DNA of 55,929 nucleotides from Burkholderiales bacterium (GTDB lineage Bacteria > Pseudomonadota > Gammaproteobacteria > Burkholderiales > Burkholderiaceae_C), in assembly GCA_947508055.1 (NCBI GenBank), contig CANNRR010000004.1, forward strand, positions 1 to 55,929. Direction: 5' to 3'. Both the position numbers and the translations under genes were made by a program. Position 1 is the stretch's first letter, and each line of letters starts with the position of its first letter. Of the stretch, positions 38,523 to 52,288 are shown in pieces. The notes under the pieces are model-generated. The model saw only the letters and a program-made list of their open reading frames with translations. It did no database searches and was not told the DNA's origin.

Positions 38523-39617
38523 GTGAACCCAATTTTCAAACTAACGCTCGTATGCGTAGCGATTTCACTGATGGCCTGTGGCACTACCCTGGAGGCAGAC
38601 AAGGTGGACTACCGCAGCGCCACAAGCGTGAAGGTCCCGACACTGGATGTCCCGCCGGACCTGACTCAGTTGTCAAAGGATACACATTACGCCGTCGTAG
38701 GGGGCTCAGTTTCCGCTTCGGCATTGAAATCCGGCCAGCCAGCAACTGCCACCATCGCCACCGTTGCGCCGGCTGCGATCGGCGATGTCCGCGTTGAACG
38801 TGCAGGCAGCCAACGTTGGCTGGTGGTCAAGAGGCCCGCTGAGAAGCTGTGGGACCCCGTCAGGGACTTCTGGCAGGAAAACGGATTTTTACTCGCCATG
38901 GACCAAAATACTTTGGGCATCATGGAAACCGATTGGGCCGAAAACCGTGCCAAGATCCCTCAGGATTTCATCCGGGCGACGATGGGCAAGTTGCTTGACG
39001 GGTTGTACTCGACCGCCGAGCGCGACAAGTTTCGCACCCGTTTGGAGAGAAACACCAGCGGTGAGACCGAGATTTTCATCAGTCACCGCGGCATGATCGA
39101 GACGCTCAACAGCAGCAAGGACAATACCTTCTGGCAACCTCGCGCGGCGGACTCCGAACTGGAGGCCGAATTCCTGCGGCGATTGATGGTCAAGTTGGGC
39201 GCAACGGAGGTGCAAGCCAAAACTTTGGTGACCGGGACCGACATCGCGAAAAGGACCGCGCTCATTTCTAGCGAAAACGGTCAACAGGTGGTTCGCCTTG
39301 AGGACGGCTTCGACAGCGCTTGGCGCCGCGTCGGTCTCGCACTGGACCGCACAGGATTTACTGTTGAGGACAGGGACCGCAAGCAGGGCGTCTACTTTGT
39401 ACGGTACGTGCCCCTCAATGCAGACAATACGGAACCCGGCTTTTTCAGCAAACTGTTCAGCAGTTCTGACAAAAACTCGGATGCTGCGAAGTTTCAGATC
39501 GCTGTACGAACGACAGGCAGTGTCACCACTGTCTCCGTACTAGATGCCAAAGGTGCCGCAGAGACATCTGTCACTGCGCAGCGCATTGTCAAAGTCATTG
39601 CTGACGACATCAAGTAA
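38523..39617 (+). CDS. bamC: Outer membrane assembly lipoprotein BamC
   Basis: A 364-residue lipoprotein of the BAM complex, which inserts beta-barrel proteins in the outer membrane. The signal peptide ends LMAC with the lipidated Cys at residue 19. An unstructured N-terminal stretch (VPTLDVPPDLTQLSKDTHY) is typical of the BamD-binding segment, followed by two helix-grip domains. The start is GTG at 38523 with AAGGA upstream; the same frame is open to 38208 inside dapA. Its position after dapA supports the call. Confidence 0.92.
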   Translation: MNPIFKLTLVCVAISLMACGTTLEADKVDYRSATSVKVPTLDVPPDLTQLSKDTHYAVVGGSVSASALKSGQPATATIATVAPAAIGDVRVERAGSQRWLVVKRPAEKLWDPVRDFWQENGFLLAMDQNTLGIMETDWAENRAKIPQDFIRATMGKLLDGLYSTAERDKFRTRLERNTSGETEIFISHRGMIETLNSSKDNTFWQPRAADSELEAEFLRRLMVKLGATEVQAKTLVTGTDIAKRTALISSENGQQVVRLEDGFDSAWRRVGLALDRTGFTVEDRDRKQGVYFVRYVPLNADNTEPGFFSKLFSSSDKNSDAAKFQIAVRTTGSVTTVSVLDAKGAAETSVTAQRIVKVIADDIK

Positions 39618-39661
39618 CTCTGAAATCAGAGGAGTCGGCTTCTCTGATTAGCCGCACACAC

Positions 39662-39691
39662 AAAAAAGCCACCTGACGGTGGCATTTTTTT
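39662..39691. terminator. Bidirectional terminator between bamC and the small lipoprotein gene
   Basis: The 6-bp stem GCCACC/GGTGGC with loop TGAC is flanked by six A and seven T, so it can end transcription on both strands. It lies between the convergent ends of bamC and the lipoprotein gene. Confidence 0.88.
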
Positions 39692-39703
39692 GAGCGTAAA
39701 GAA

Positions 39704-39922
39704 TTACTTCTTTGCTGGCTCGGATGCAGCAGGAGCAGCGGCTGAAGCAGCAGCAACAGGAGCAGATGCCTCCACAGCAGGAGCAGATGCGGGAGCAGCT
39801 GGTGCGGGTGCTGGAGCAGCAACTGGCGCTGGAGCAGCAACAGGAGCAGCTTCTTCTTTCTTACCGCAAGCAGCCAAGGCAGCGGCAGCGATAACGGCTG
39901 CCAAGACGAGTGATTTGTTCAT
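39704..39922 (-). CDS. Small Ala/Pro-rich lipoprotein
   Basis: A 72-residue protein with a lipoprotein signal peptide (lipobox LAAC, Cys19) and a mature part of only about 54 residues made of Ala, Pro, Val, Ser and Glu, for example PVAAPAPVAAPAPAPAAP. It is probably a periplasmic, disordered, abundant envelope lipoprotein, but no function can be assigned. A perfect TTGACA lies 43-48 nt upstream of the ATG; no Shine-Dalgarno sequence is evident. Confidence 0.8.
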   Translation of the reverse strand: MNKSLVLAAVIAAAALAACGKKEEAAPVAAPAPVAAPAPAPAAPASAPAVEASAPVAAASAAAPAASEPAKK

Positions 39923-39950
39923 TTTTAAAAACTAGAGTGAGTTAACGAAA

Positions 39951-39970
39951 CAATTTTTGGAAATTGTCAA
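39951..39970 (-). promoter_or_regulatory. Promoter region of the small lipoprotein gene
   Basis: On the minus strand a perfect -35 TTGACA (39970-39965) is followed 17 nt later by a weak CGTTAA. An interrupted palindrome, CAATTT-TTGG-AAATTG (39951-39966), overlaps it and could be an operator. Confidence 0.45.
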
Positions 39971-40078
39971 AGCAGCGCGCCGCCCAGACTCAGACAAAAA
40001 GCATTCGATCTCTTTTTGCCTAACCGGAAATTATACAGGTATTTTTCAGAACACGCGGGAAAACCCTGTAACTGCTCT

Positions 40079-40657
40079 CTATAGACCTAAAGTCGTGGCA
40101 GCAAAACCAGGTGAACTCTGTCGTCGACACTCATCCAGTTCTTCCTTTAAATGGACACGCCGCTGGGGTTCCAAATCTGCAATACCAGTACACCGGACCG
40201 GGTCAAGCCGCCGCATGGCCCAATGCGGACTCCACAGCGCACTAGGCATTTCACTGGCGTCCAGTGTCTTACAGATTCGGCATTCGATAATGTGATCCCA
40301 TGTTTTGCGCCATGCGATGAACCTCGGTTTATGCCGTAGAACGCTGTCATAGCGGTGTGCCAGCATCAGCAAATGACGACCCTTGCCAGCCCACGCCTGC
40401 AACGACTCAATCACTGCACGCTCACCCAACGGCCAATCTTCAAAGCTGGGGTCGCTCCATACCATCGCTGGCCAGTCCTCACGTGCCGCGCACGCAAGCG
40501 CATCGCGCACGACATTGGCAAACTCGATGGGGCCAGAGAATGCCCCACCCATTGAACTACCCACAGATTCATGTTCCAACATACATCCACCCCGCTGCAC
40601 ACCATTCTTCAACCAGAACACGCGCCAGTCTACCAAGGCATCTGACTTCAGCCGCAC
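40079..40657 (-). CDS. Conserved hypothetical protein downstream of roxA
   Basis: A 192-residue soluble protein rich in Trp and Arg, with blocks WSDPSFEDWPLGERAVIESL and FIAWRKTWDHIIECR that look like conserved cores. It starts at GTG (40657) and overlaps the 3' end of roxA by 89 nt in another frame; the early residues DWRVFWLKNGV seem part of the protein, so the overlap is probably real. I recall similar hypothetical proteins in comamonads but know no function. Coupling with roxA suggests a related role. Confidence 0.72.
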   Translation of the reverse strand: MRLKSDALVDWRVFWLKNGVQRGGCMLEHESVGSSMGGAFSGPIEFANVVRDALACAAREDWPAMVWSDPSFEDWPLGERAVIESLQAWAGKGRHLLMLAHRYDSVLRHKPRFIAWRKTWDHIIECRICKTLDASEMPSALWSPHWAMRRLDPVRCTGIADLEPQRRVHLKEELDECRRQSSPGFAATTLGL

Positions 40658-41702
40658 CTAGATGTCGCCGGTCCGCCAGACGATGCATCAACTGCACGTC
40701 CCGCCCTGTTGCCAAAAAGCTTTCGCCATTCACAAACACATGGTGCAAGTCATACATCATCCTGGTGCGGCGATCCAATGTCAATGCGCCTACCAGCCCC
40801 TGATGTTGATGCGCTTCAAAACTGACATGTCCTTTGGGTTCGGAGAAATACTCACCCAAGACACGCCGCATTGCGAGCGGATCACGCAGAGCATCGTCAA
40901 GAGCCTTGCCTGCAAACTCGACCAACGCATCAGGAATCTCGCCGCTGCCTTGCACAGCTACCTGTCTGGGGTCCCGGTACAGCGCGCTACCCACGGTTTC
41001 CTGAGCATCCTCCGCCAAGCGCTGTAGTAGTTCACACGCGAGTTCGCCCCGACTAGGGGAACGAAATCCAAAGGAATAGGTCATGCACTCCCCAACTGCC
41101 ATACCGTCATGTGCGTAGCGTGGCGGTAGATAGAGCATGTCTCCCGGATCGAGGACAAACTCCATTTCTGGTTCAAAATGCGCCAGAATTTTGAGCGGCA
41201 AGTCCGACATCAGACCCAGATCCTTCTGACGACCGATGCGCCATCGCCGCTGACCGTGGGCCTGCAATAAAAACACGTCGTAACTATCGAAATGCGGGCC
41301 AACGCCGCCGCCGTCCGTGGCATAGCTGATCATCACATCATCGAGTCGCGCATCCGGCACGAAACGGAACTGATTCATCAGCGCATGCACACCGTCATCC
41401 AACAAATCCACGCCTTGCACGAGCAAGGTCCAACCCGCCTGTCTAAGTGGTGGTAACGCATTTCGGGCGAATGGTCCGTGCCGAAATCGCCACCCGTGGG
41501 CGCCATCCGCGCTCGCCTGAACCACCAACCGTGACTGCACCTCCTCCTGAGTTGCAAGGTCAAACAGGGCTGTACGGTCCAATGGGGGAGTGAAGCCGGG
41601 CATGGCCTGGCGGATCACCATCGGCTTCTTGTGCCAGTGGCGTCGCATGAAAGTCTTGGGCGTCAGTCCACCCAGAAGTTGCAGTGGTTCTTCAGTGTTC
41701 AT
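40569..41702 (-). CDS. roxA: Ribosomal protein oxygenase (JmjC/cupin, RoxA/YcfD-like)
   Basis: A 377-residue Fe(II)/2-oxoglutarate oxygenase with a JmjC-type cupin. E. coli YcfD hydroxylates an arginine in ribosomal protein L16. Iron ligands are visible as HFDSYD (H and D) and later YLPPRYAHDG (H), and the C-terminal winged-helix region follows. The N-terminus RRHWHKKPMVIRQ is typical. The ATG at 41702 is chosen over one at 41729. It is divergent from the SlyD-like gene, whose start is only 17 nt away, so each promoter must lie in the opposite gene. Confidence 0.9.
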   Translation of the reverse strand: MNTEEPLQLLGGLTPKTFMRRHWHKKPMVIRQAMPGFTPPLDRTALFDLATQEEVQSRLVVQASADGAHGWRFRHGPFARNALPPLRQAGWTLLVQGVDLLDDGVHALMNQFRFVPDARLDDVMISYATDGGGVGPHFDSYDVFLLQAHGQRRWRIGRQKDLGLMSDLPLKILAHFEPEMEFVLDPGDMLYLPPRYAHDGMAVGECMTYSFGFRSPSRGELACELLQRLAEDAQETVGSALYRDPRQVAVQGSGEIPDALVEFAGKALDDALRDPLAMRRVLGEYFSEPKGHVSFEAHQHQGLVGALTLDRRTRMMYDLHHVFVNGESFLATGRDVQLMHRLADRRHLGAAEVRCLGRLARVLVEEWCAAGWMYVGT

Positions 41703-41718
41703 GGGACAATTCTCGCTT

Positions 41719-42252
41719 ATGGAAATCAATCAACAATGCGTCGTTGCCCTGACCTGGACGCTGAAAGACACTTTGGGCGAAGAGTTGGACGTTTTGGACG
41801 AACCAGTGGATTTTCTAGTAGGTGGCAATGATCTTCTGCCTGTTCTGGAGGCTGCCTTACAGGGCTATGGCGCTGGTTCCAGCCTCCTATTGCAAGTAGA
41901 GCCCGAACAGGCATTTGGTGACTTCAATGACCAATTGCTGTTTCTAGCGCCGCGACACCTGTTTCCCGACGATTTACAGGCGGGGTTGACGATGGAAGGT
42001 AGCGCCCTGCCTGAAGGCTGTAACCCGAACGTGCCCCGCGACACGCTGTACACCATCACCGACATATACCCTGAACATGTGGTGCTGGATGGAAATCACC
42101 CGCTTGCCGGCATTGCCATTCGCATCAGCATCCAGATCGAGTCCGTTCGGGCGGCGACTGAAGAAGAAATAGGGCGCGGCAGTTGTGGCACCGGTTTCTT
42201 CAAGCTGCATGTGGCGTCCGACGAGGTGCCTCCGGGCGGCCTTCTTCACTGA
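41719..42252 (+). CDS. FKBP-type peptidyl-prolyl isomerase (SlyD-like)
   Basis: A 177-residue protein with an FKBP domain split by an IF (insert-in-flap) chaperone segment, as in SlyD. FVGGNDLLPVLEAALQGYG-type sequence (here FLVGGNDLLPVLEAALQGYG) marks the first part, and EPEQAFGDFNDQLLF the start of the flap. It ends GTGFFKLHVASDEVPP and lacks the metal-binding His-rich tail of E. coli SlyD. It probably assists folding in the cytoplasm. The 3' end is followed by repeat P-C. Confidence 0.88.
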   Translation: MEINQQCVVALTWTLKDTLGEELDVLDEPVDFLVGGNDLLPVLEAALQGYGAGSSLLLQVEPEQAFGDFNDQLLFLAPRHLFPDDLQAGLTMEGSALPEGCNPNVPRDTLYTITDIYPEHVVLDGNHPLAGIAIRISIQIESVRAATEEEIGRGSCGTGFFKLHVASDEVPPGGLLH

Positions 42253-42273
42253 ATGCACAAGACACCACCCAGC

Positions 42274-42361
42274 AAAGGGCATGGGGTGCGTACTGTAGTG
42301 AGGTAAAGGGGGAGCCCGCAGGGCGGAGGACACGAACGAAAGTTTGTACCCCATGCACTTT
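42274..42361. repeat. Palindromic repeat P-C
   Basis: Arms 42274-42294 and 42341-42361 pair at 17 of 21 positions plus two G-T pairs. The core reads GTGAGGTAAAGGGGGAG then CCCGCAGGGCGGAGGACACG. The inner hairpin is GCCC-GCA-GGGC, where copies A and B have GGCC/GGCC. It lies between the convergent slyD-like and dut genes. Confidence 0.8.
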
Positions 42362-42388
42362 ACAGGCGAGGGCGAAAATCTGGAACGG

Positions 42389-42835
42389 CTACTGCTTCCC
42401 CGTAGACCCGTAACCGCCTTCGCCGCGCTGACTCGCCTCAAAATCCGTCACGATATTAAACTGGGCCTGCACCACCGGCACGATGACCAACTGTGCGATT
42501 CGCTCCATCGGCTCAATCGTAAATGGCACATCGCTGCGATTCCAGGCGCTAACCATGAGTTGCCCCTGATAGTCACTATCAATCAACCCCACTAGATTAC
42601 CCAAGACGATCCCGTGCTTATGGCCAAGGCCCGAGCGCGGCAGGATTAACGCTGCATAAGCCGGGTCTTGCAAGTAAATGGCCATGCCCGTTGGTACCAA
42701 CTGCCAGGCATTTGCAGCCAACGTGAGCGGCTCAGTCAGGCAGGCCCGCAAATCCAGCCCAGCGCTTCCCGGTGTGGCGTAGGCGGGTATCAGGTCGTTC
42801 AGACGGTTATCGAGAATCTTGGCATCAATTTTCAT
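42389..42835 (-). CDS. dut: Deoxyuridine 5'-triphosphate nucleotidohydrolase
   Basis: Trimeric dUTPase of 148 residues that hydrolyses dUTP to dUMP. All five family motifs are visible: [43 protein letters not shown] and the C-terminal GEGGYGSTG. It is encoded 9 nt after coaBC on the same strand, the coaBC-dut order of many proteobacteria. Confidence 0.97.
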   Translation of the reverse strand: MKIDAKILDNRLNDLIPAYATPGSAGLDLRACLTEPLTLAANAWQLVPTGMAIYLQDPAYAALILPRSGLGHKHGIVLGNLVGLIDSDYQGQLMVSAWNRSDVPFTIEPMERIAQLVIVPVVQAQFNIVTDFEASQRGEGGYGSTGKQ

Positions 42836-42844
42836 TTTGAAGGA

Positions 42845-45803
<2,959 letters not shown>

Positions 45804-45804
45804 T

Positions 45805-48019
<2,215 letters not shown>

Positions 48020-48027
48020 TTTTCAGC

Positions 48028-48303
48028 GTGGGCAATCGCATTGTTCCTGCCGCCTTGATCGCCTTGCTGGTCATCCTGCACGGTCAGTTGTGGTTTGGCA
48101 GGGGCAGCGTGCCCAATGTGTCACGGCTGGTACGTCAGTTGGACGAGCAGCAATTGAGCAACATGAATGCAGCACGTTTCAACGAGCGACTGGCCGCTGA
48201 GATCAGTGATCTCCGAGAAGGTCTTGAAATTGTGGAAGAACGCGCGCGCGCCGAACTGGGCATGGTTAAAGCCAACGAAATTTACGTCCAGATCGCACGC
48301 TAG
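48028..48303 (+). CDS. ftsB: Cell division protein FtsB
   Basis: A 91-residue bitopic membrane protein of the septum-formation initiator (DivIC) family. One membrane segment at about 6-22 (VPAALIALLVILHGQLWF) is followed by a periplasmic coiled coil (LVRQLDEQQ...ERLAAEISDLREGLE) and the usual ERARAELGMVKANEIYVQI end. It should form the FtsQBL complex in division. The start is GTG at 48028, 8 nt after eno. Repeat P-D begins immediately after its stop and probably ends the transcript. Confidence 0.92.
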   Translation: MGNRIVPAALIALLVILHGQLWFGRGSVPNVSRLVRQLDEQQLSNMNAARFNERLAAEISDLREGLEIVEERARAELGMVKANEIYVQIAR

Positions 48304-48304
48304 G

Positions 48305-48394
48305 AGCCAGGGCGACAGAGCGTTCTGCTCCGTGTCCCCCGCCCGCTGTGCGGACTCCTCCTTTACCTGCGCAGAACGCTCTGTCGCCCTGGCT
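48305..48394. repeat. Palindromic repeat P-D
   Basis: Perfect 24-bp arms (48305-48328 and 48371-48394). The core, in minus orientation, reads GGTAAAGGAGGAGTCCGC then ACAGCGGGCGGGGGACACGG. The inner hairpin GTCCGC-ACA-GCGGGC keeps pairing through a G-T pair. It sits between the convergent ftsB and hslO genes and may work as a terminator. Confidence 0.85.
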
Positions 48395-48414
48395 TCTGGT
48401 GCCTGACGATTGTT

Positions 48415-49404
48415 TCAGTGTGGCCCCGGTCCAACGTCCAACTGCTGAACCGGGGCCGTAAAAAGTTGCGCTGCATCCACCGCATCAAAGCGGTATTGCA
48501 CTCCGCAGAACTCACACCCGACTTCAATATCAAGGCGTTCACTCAAGATGCTTTCAGCTTCCGCGCGCCCTAAACTGACAATCATGCGACCTACCCGCTC
48601 GCGACTGCAGGAACATTCAAACCGGGGCGCACTGGCGCCCTGCAAAGGCTCGAACCGGGTGATCTGCTCCTCCCAGAAAAGGCGATGCAAAATGGTCTCG
48701 ACATCCAGGGTCAACAACTCATCACGTTTCAGACTGCTGGCCAAAATGGCGATGCGGTTGTAGTGCTCATCCAGACCAATTTGATCCTCATTTTCTTTGC
48801 TAACCAAGCTGCCTGACAAATTGCCGGATCCTTGTATTGGCAGGCGCTGGATCAACAGCCCCGCTGCCACCTGTTCATTGGCGGCAAGCACCAGCGTGGT
48901 GTCGAGTTGCTCGCTTTGCAGCATGTAATGTTCCAGCACCTCGCTGATTTTTTCAATTTTGTGCTTGCGGTCGTCAAACAGCGGCACGACCCCCTGGTAG
49001 GGTTGCTGCCCCGGAAACTTGTTGTTTGGGTCGAGCGTAATAGCGCAGCGCCCTTCATTGTTCGCATTCACCATCTGGCTCAGTGTGACCGGGGCATCCA
49101 CTCGACCCATCACCGTCGCTGTAGCACGCAAAGCCAGATCGGGCTGCACTTCCACCACGACCAACTTGACCGGGCCATCGCCAAAAATCTGCAGCACCAG
49201 CGAACCATCAAACTTGATATTGGCCTGCATCAGCGCCGCTGCGGCCACCATTTCACCCAGCATGTCTCGTACCGATGCGTCATAGGCCCCGGTGGTGGTA
49301 TTCGATGCGCGCCTTCGCAAAATCTCGGTCCATGTGTCGGTCAAGCGGACCACCATGCCTCTCGCGGGCAAGCCATCAAACAAAAATTTGTGAAGTTCTG
49401 ACAC
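48415..49404 (-). CDS. hslO: Redox-regulated chaperone Hsp33
   Basis: A holdase chaperone turned on by oxidation, 329 residues from the GTG start. The C-terminal redox switch has four cysteines that bind zinc when reduced: CSC in RFECSCSRERVG and CEFC in VGCEFCGVQYRF. The N-terminal core ELHKFLFDGLPARG is typical. A TTG start at 49416 is also possible; the GTG at 49404 gives the usual SELHKF start, but its purine-rich site is very close. It lies 33 nt after a gamma-carbonic anhydrase gene on the same strand. Confidence 0.95.
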   Translation of the reverse strand: MSELHKFLFDGLPARGMVVRLTDTWTEILRRRASNTTTGAYDASVRDMLGEMVAAAALMQANIKFDGSLVLQIFGDGPVKLVVVEVQPDLALRATATVMGRVDAPVTLSQMVNANNEGRCAITLDPNNKFPGQQPYQGVVPLFDDRKHKIEKISEVLEHYMLQSEQLDTTLVLAANEQVAAGLLIQRLPIQGSGNLSGSLVSKENEDQIGLDEHYNRIAILASSLKRDELLTLDVETILHRLFWEEQITRFEPLQGASAPRFECSCSRERVGRMIVSLGRAEAESILSERLDIEVGCEFCGVQYRFDAVDAAQLFTAPVQQLDVGPGPH

Positions 49405-49448
49405 ACCCTGCCCCAATGAAATATGGCGCCGCTCCAGCGCTCGCCGAT

Positions 49449-49973
49449 CTACGCAATTTTCTTCAACCCACTTTTAAAGCGGCGCGCATTCTCGCTGTAA
49501 TTCACAGCACTCATCTTGAGTGCATCCTTTTGCTCCGTACTGATTTGACGCACCGCTTTGGCAGGACTGCCAATGATCATGGAGCCATCCGGAAATTCTT
49601 TCCCCTCGGTCACCAGTGCACCCGCACCCACAATGCAGCCCTTGCCAATTTTTGCGCCATTCAAAACGACGGCACCAATACCAATCAGGGAGCCGTCTCC
49701 GATGGTGCAGCCGTGCAGCATCACCTTGTGACCAACCGTTACATACTCTCCCACCGTCAATGGTTTGCCTATGTCAGCATGCAGCACACTGCCATCCTGG
49801 ATATTGGAACCGCGCCCGATCGTTATAGTTTCGGTATCGCCCCGAATGATGACTCCAAACCAGATGCTGGTGTCGTCTGCCAGTTCGACATTACCCATGA
49901 CCTGGGCACTGTCGGCTATCCACGCCGAGGTTGCAACACGGGGTGCAATAAGGTCAAGTTCGTAAATTGCCAT
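49449..49973 (-). CDS. Gamma carbonic anhydrase family protein
   Basis: A 174-residue left-handed beta-helix protein with hexapeptide repeats ([37 protein letters not shown]). Zinc-ligand histidines of the family fit [16 protein letters not shown]. Such proteins (YrdA, PaaY-like) may hydrate CO2 or act on acyl-CoA thioesters; activity is not certain. The ATG at 49973 has GGAAA upstream. It is encoded before hslO. Confidence 0.9.
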   Translation of the reverse strand: MAIYELDLIAPRVATSAWIADSAQVMGNVELADDTSIWFGVIIRGDTETITIGRGSNIQDGSVLHADIGKPLTVGEYVTVGHKVMLHGCTIGDGSLIGIGAVVLNGAKIGKGCIVGAGALVTEGKEFPDGSMIIGSPAKAVRQISTEQKDALKMSAVNYSENARRFKSGLKKIA

Positions 49974-50046
49974 AGTTTCCAAATTCCAGATTAACAAGCG
50001 AGTTTCTTAGCGCAGCATGCGCTCTGTCGTACGTAGAATTGTAAGT

Positions 50047-50913
50047 ATGCAACTTAGACAACGCGCCCTTGAGGTCTTTTGCCTGCCGCAACCAGACATG
50101 AAAGTCTCCGCCGTGCGGGCCATGGAGCGAGACGCTGTATCCGTAGTGGATTGTCACGCCCAACTCGCACATAACGGCCCCCCCGGGCGTCCAGACCAAC
50201 CGGAGCTGGTGCATCCCCAACAGGTTCCCCGACGCTCCCCGTTTACGGTGGAAGGCCATTGTGCTTTGATCCACTCCATCGCCCACATCGAATTCAACGC
50301 CATCAACCTCGCTCTGGACGCCGTCTGGCGCTTTGCCGACATGCCAGACGCCTACTACCAGGATTGGTTGCGTGTGGCGCAGGAAGAGGCCAAGCACTTC
50401 ACGCTGCTGTGTGAGCACTTGCAGCAACAGGGCCATGCCTATGGCGACTTTGTAGCCCATGACGGTCTGTGGACCATGTGCGAAAACACCCGCCACGATG
50501 TCACCGCACGCATGGCCCTGGTGCCCCGCACGCTAGAGGCACGCGGACTGGACGCCACTCCCATCATTCAAACCAAATTACGCAAGGTCGGGACGCCACG
50601 CGCGATGGAGGCGGTGGCCATTCTGGACATTATTTTGTCGGAGGAAGAAGGCCACGTTGCCATTGGGAACCACTGGTACCACTGGTTGTGCCATCGCGAC
50701 GGGCAAGACCCTATGGCGTTCTATGCAATGGTCGCGGCACAACATGGTGCGCCGCGTCTGAAACCGCCCTTCAATCTGGCAGCGCGAAGGAGGGCTGGAT
50801 TTACCCAGGCTGAAGTCGATGCACTGCCACTGCCGAGCGTGAACCGCCCTCAAGGCAAAGCGGTTCCCGGCATGGTCCAGCCACACACAACACGGGTACG
50901 CAGGACGATGTAG
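50047..50913 (+). CDS. Ferritin-like DUF455 family protein
   Basis: A 288-residue protein of the DUF455 family. Carboxylate and histidine residues for a di-iron site appear as AHIEFNAINLALDAVWRF, RVAQEEAKHFTLLCEHL and LSEEEGHVAIGNHWY, the ferritin-like pattern E...ExxH twice. A role in iron- or oxygen-dependent chemistry is likely, though the substrate is unknown. The start ATG at 50047 gives MQLRQRALEVF; an in-frame start 30 nt upstream is less likely. It is divergent from the gamma-carbonic anhydrase gene. Confidence 0.87.
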   Translation: MQLRQRALEVFCLPQPDMKVSAVRAMERDAVSVVDCHAQLAHNGPPGRPDQPELVHPQQVPRRSPFTVEGHCALIHSIAHIEFNAINLALDAVWRFADMPDAYYQDWLRVAQEEAKHFTLLCEHLQQQGHAYGDFVAHDGLWTMCENTRHDVTARMALVPRTLEARGLDATPIIQTKLRKVGTPRAMEAVAILDIILSEEEGHVAIGNHWYHWLCHRDGQDPMAFYAMVAAQHGAPRLKPPFNLAARRRAGFTQAEVDALPLPSVNRPQGKAVPGMVQPHTTRVRRTM

Positions 50914-50988
50914 CATCAGCCAACGAAGCCAACCGCGACACACGCCCATCATGATTCAGTGGCAACCCACTGAGCTGACCCCGACCGC

Positions 50989-52260
50989 ATGCCCAATAAC
51001 ACTATGTCCGACAACCATTCGACCAGCACAAGCCCGGTATCGGGCCCTGGTGCACCCATCGCGTTTGCCCACCAGGCCATTCTGGATGCGAAGCGCGCCA
51101 TCATCGGTTACGAATTATTTGACCGATCCGTACTCTCCAGCAAGCATACCGCCGCAAGCGACGCGCAGTTACTGTTCAATGTGCTCAGCGGTACGGACGT
51201 CGAGTCGCCCATTGGCAAGAAAGATCTGTTCATCAATTGCACCCATGACAGCCTGTCCGGCGGGCATCTGGATTTGGTCGCGCCGCAAAGGGTTGTTCTG
51301 GAAATTCCGCCTTTGACAGTCTCGGATGTCGACCAAATCCTGACCCGCCTGCCAAATTTGAAAGAAATCAGGCGACGGGGATTCCGTCTGGCGTTTGACT
51401 ACTCAGTGCTTACCCAGCCATACGCGCGTTGGCTGGAACTGGCGTCCTTTATCAAGCTTGACCTCTCGGTTATACGCCCGCAATCGATAGACTCCTACAT
51501 CAAACTGGCTGATGCCAAGTCCACAGCCCAACTCATTGCGGAAAAAGTGGAGACCCCGGCGCAATATGAAATGGTGGCCAGCCTCGGCGTGAAACTGTTT
51601 CAGGGCTTCTGGTTTGCCAAACCAGTTTTGGTGCAAGGACAGTCGGTGCGTCCGGCACAGGCCAACATCCTGCAGCTGATCAATCTGGTGCGTAAGCAGG
51701 CCAGCACGGCCGAGATTGAGGAAGTTCTCAAGCGCGACCCAACACTGTCATTTACCCTGTTGCGCTTCATCAATTCCGCCGGATTTGGTTTGCGCACCGA
51801 GGTCACCTCATTCAAGCACGCCGTGATGCTGCTGGGATTAAACCGCTTGTTCAAATGGGCAGCACTGCTGCTGACCACATCGCATGGCGACGAGACGCCG
51901 CCCGCGGTGGGCACGACCGCGGTGGCACGGGGCCGCCTGATGGAATTGCTGGCCGCAGAGTTGCTGCCCCCCGAAGAATGCGACAACGCATTCGTGGTGG
52001 GTGTGTTTTCCCTCTTGGACACCATGCTGGGCCTGTCGATGGAGACCGCACTGGCAACCGTGTCCCTGCCAGAATCTGTCACGCACGCCCTGTTGCACCA
52101 AGCTGGCCCGCTGGCACCTTTTCTGGAACTGACGGTCGCCTGCGAAACGGGTGACGACGAAGCCTTTGGCCGCACGGCCACGCTACTCGGTTTGAACAAC
52201 AACCAGGTCAACTGGGCCCACGTGCAAGCCCTGGTATGGGCCGAGTCCATGGGCATGTAG
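50989..52260 (+). CDS. EAL-like/HDOD signalling protein
   Basis: A 423-residue cytosolic protein. The N-terminal part resembles EAL phosphodiesterases but the key motif is changed: EAL is replaced by YELFDRSV, and the region for DFG reads LAFDYSV, so it probably does not break c-di-GMP. FIKLDLSVIRP still looks EAL-like. The C-terminal part is an HDOD domain (SFTLLRFINSAGFGLR, FKHAVMLLGLNRLFKW). Proteins of this YuxH-like type are thought to act as regulators. An inner ATG at 51004 is an alternative start. Confidence 0.85.
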   Translation: MPNNTMSDNHSTSTSPVSGPGAPIAFAHQAILDAKRAIIGYELFDRSVLSSKHTAASDAQLLFNVLSGTDVESPIGKKDLFINCTHDSLSGGHLDLVAPQRVVLEIPPLTVSDVDQILTRLPNLKEIRRRGFRLAFDYSVLTQPYARWLELASFIKLDLSVIRPQSIDSYIKLADAKSTAQLIAEKVETPAQYEMVASLGVKLFQGFWFAKPVLVQGQSVRPAQANILQLINLVRKQASTAEIEEVLKRDPTLSFTLLRFINSAGFGLRTEVTSFKHAVMLLGLNRLFKWAALLLTTSHGDETPPAVGTTAVARGRLMELLAAELLPPEECDNAFVVGVFSLLDTMLGLSMETALATVSLPESVTHALLHQAGPLAPFLELTVACETGDDEAFGRTATLLGLNNNQVNWAHVQALVWAESMGM

Positions 52261-52288
52261 AGGCACAGAGTCGCTACGGTGAAAAGCT

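Noticed and set aside
39712..39894. Gln/Glu-rich repeat frame on the plus strand
   Set aside because: It is the complement of the Ala/Pro-rich lipoprotein codons.
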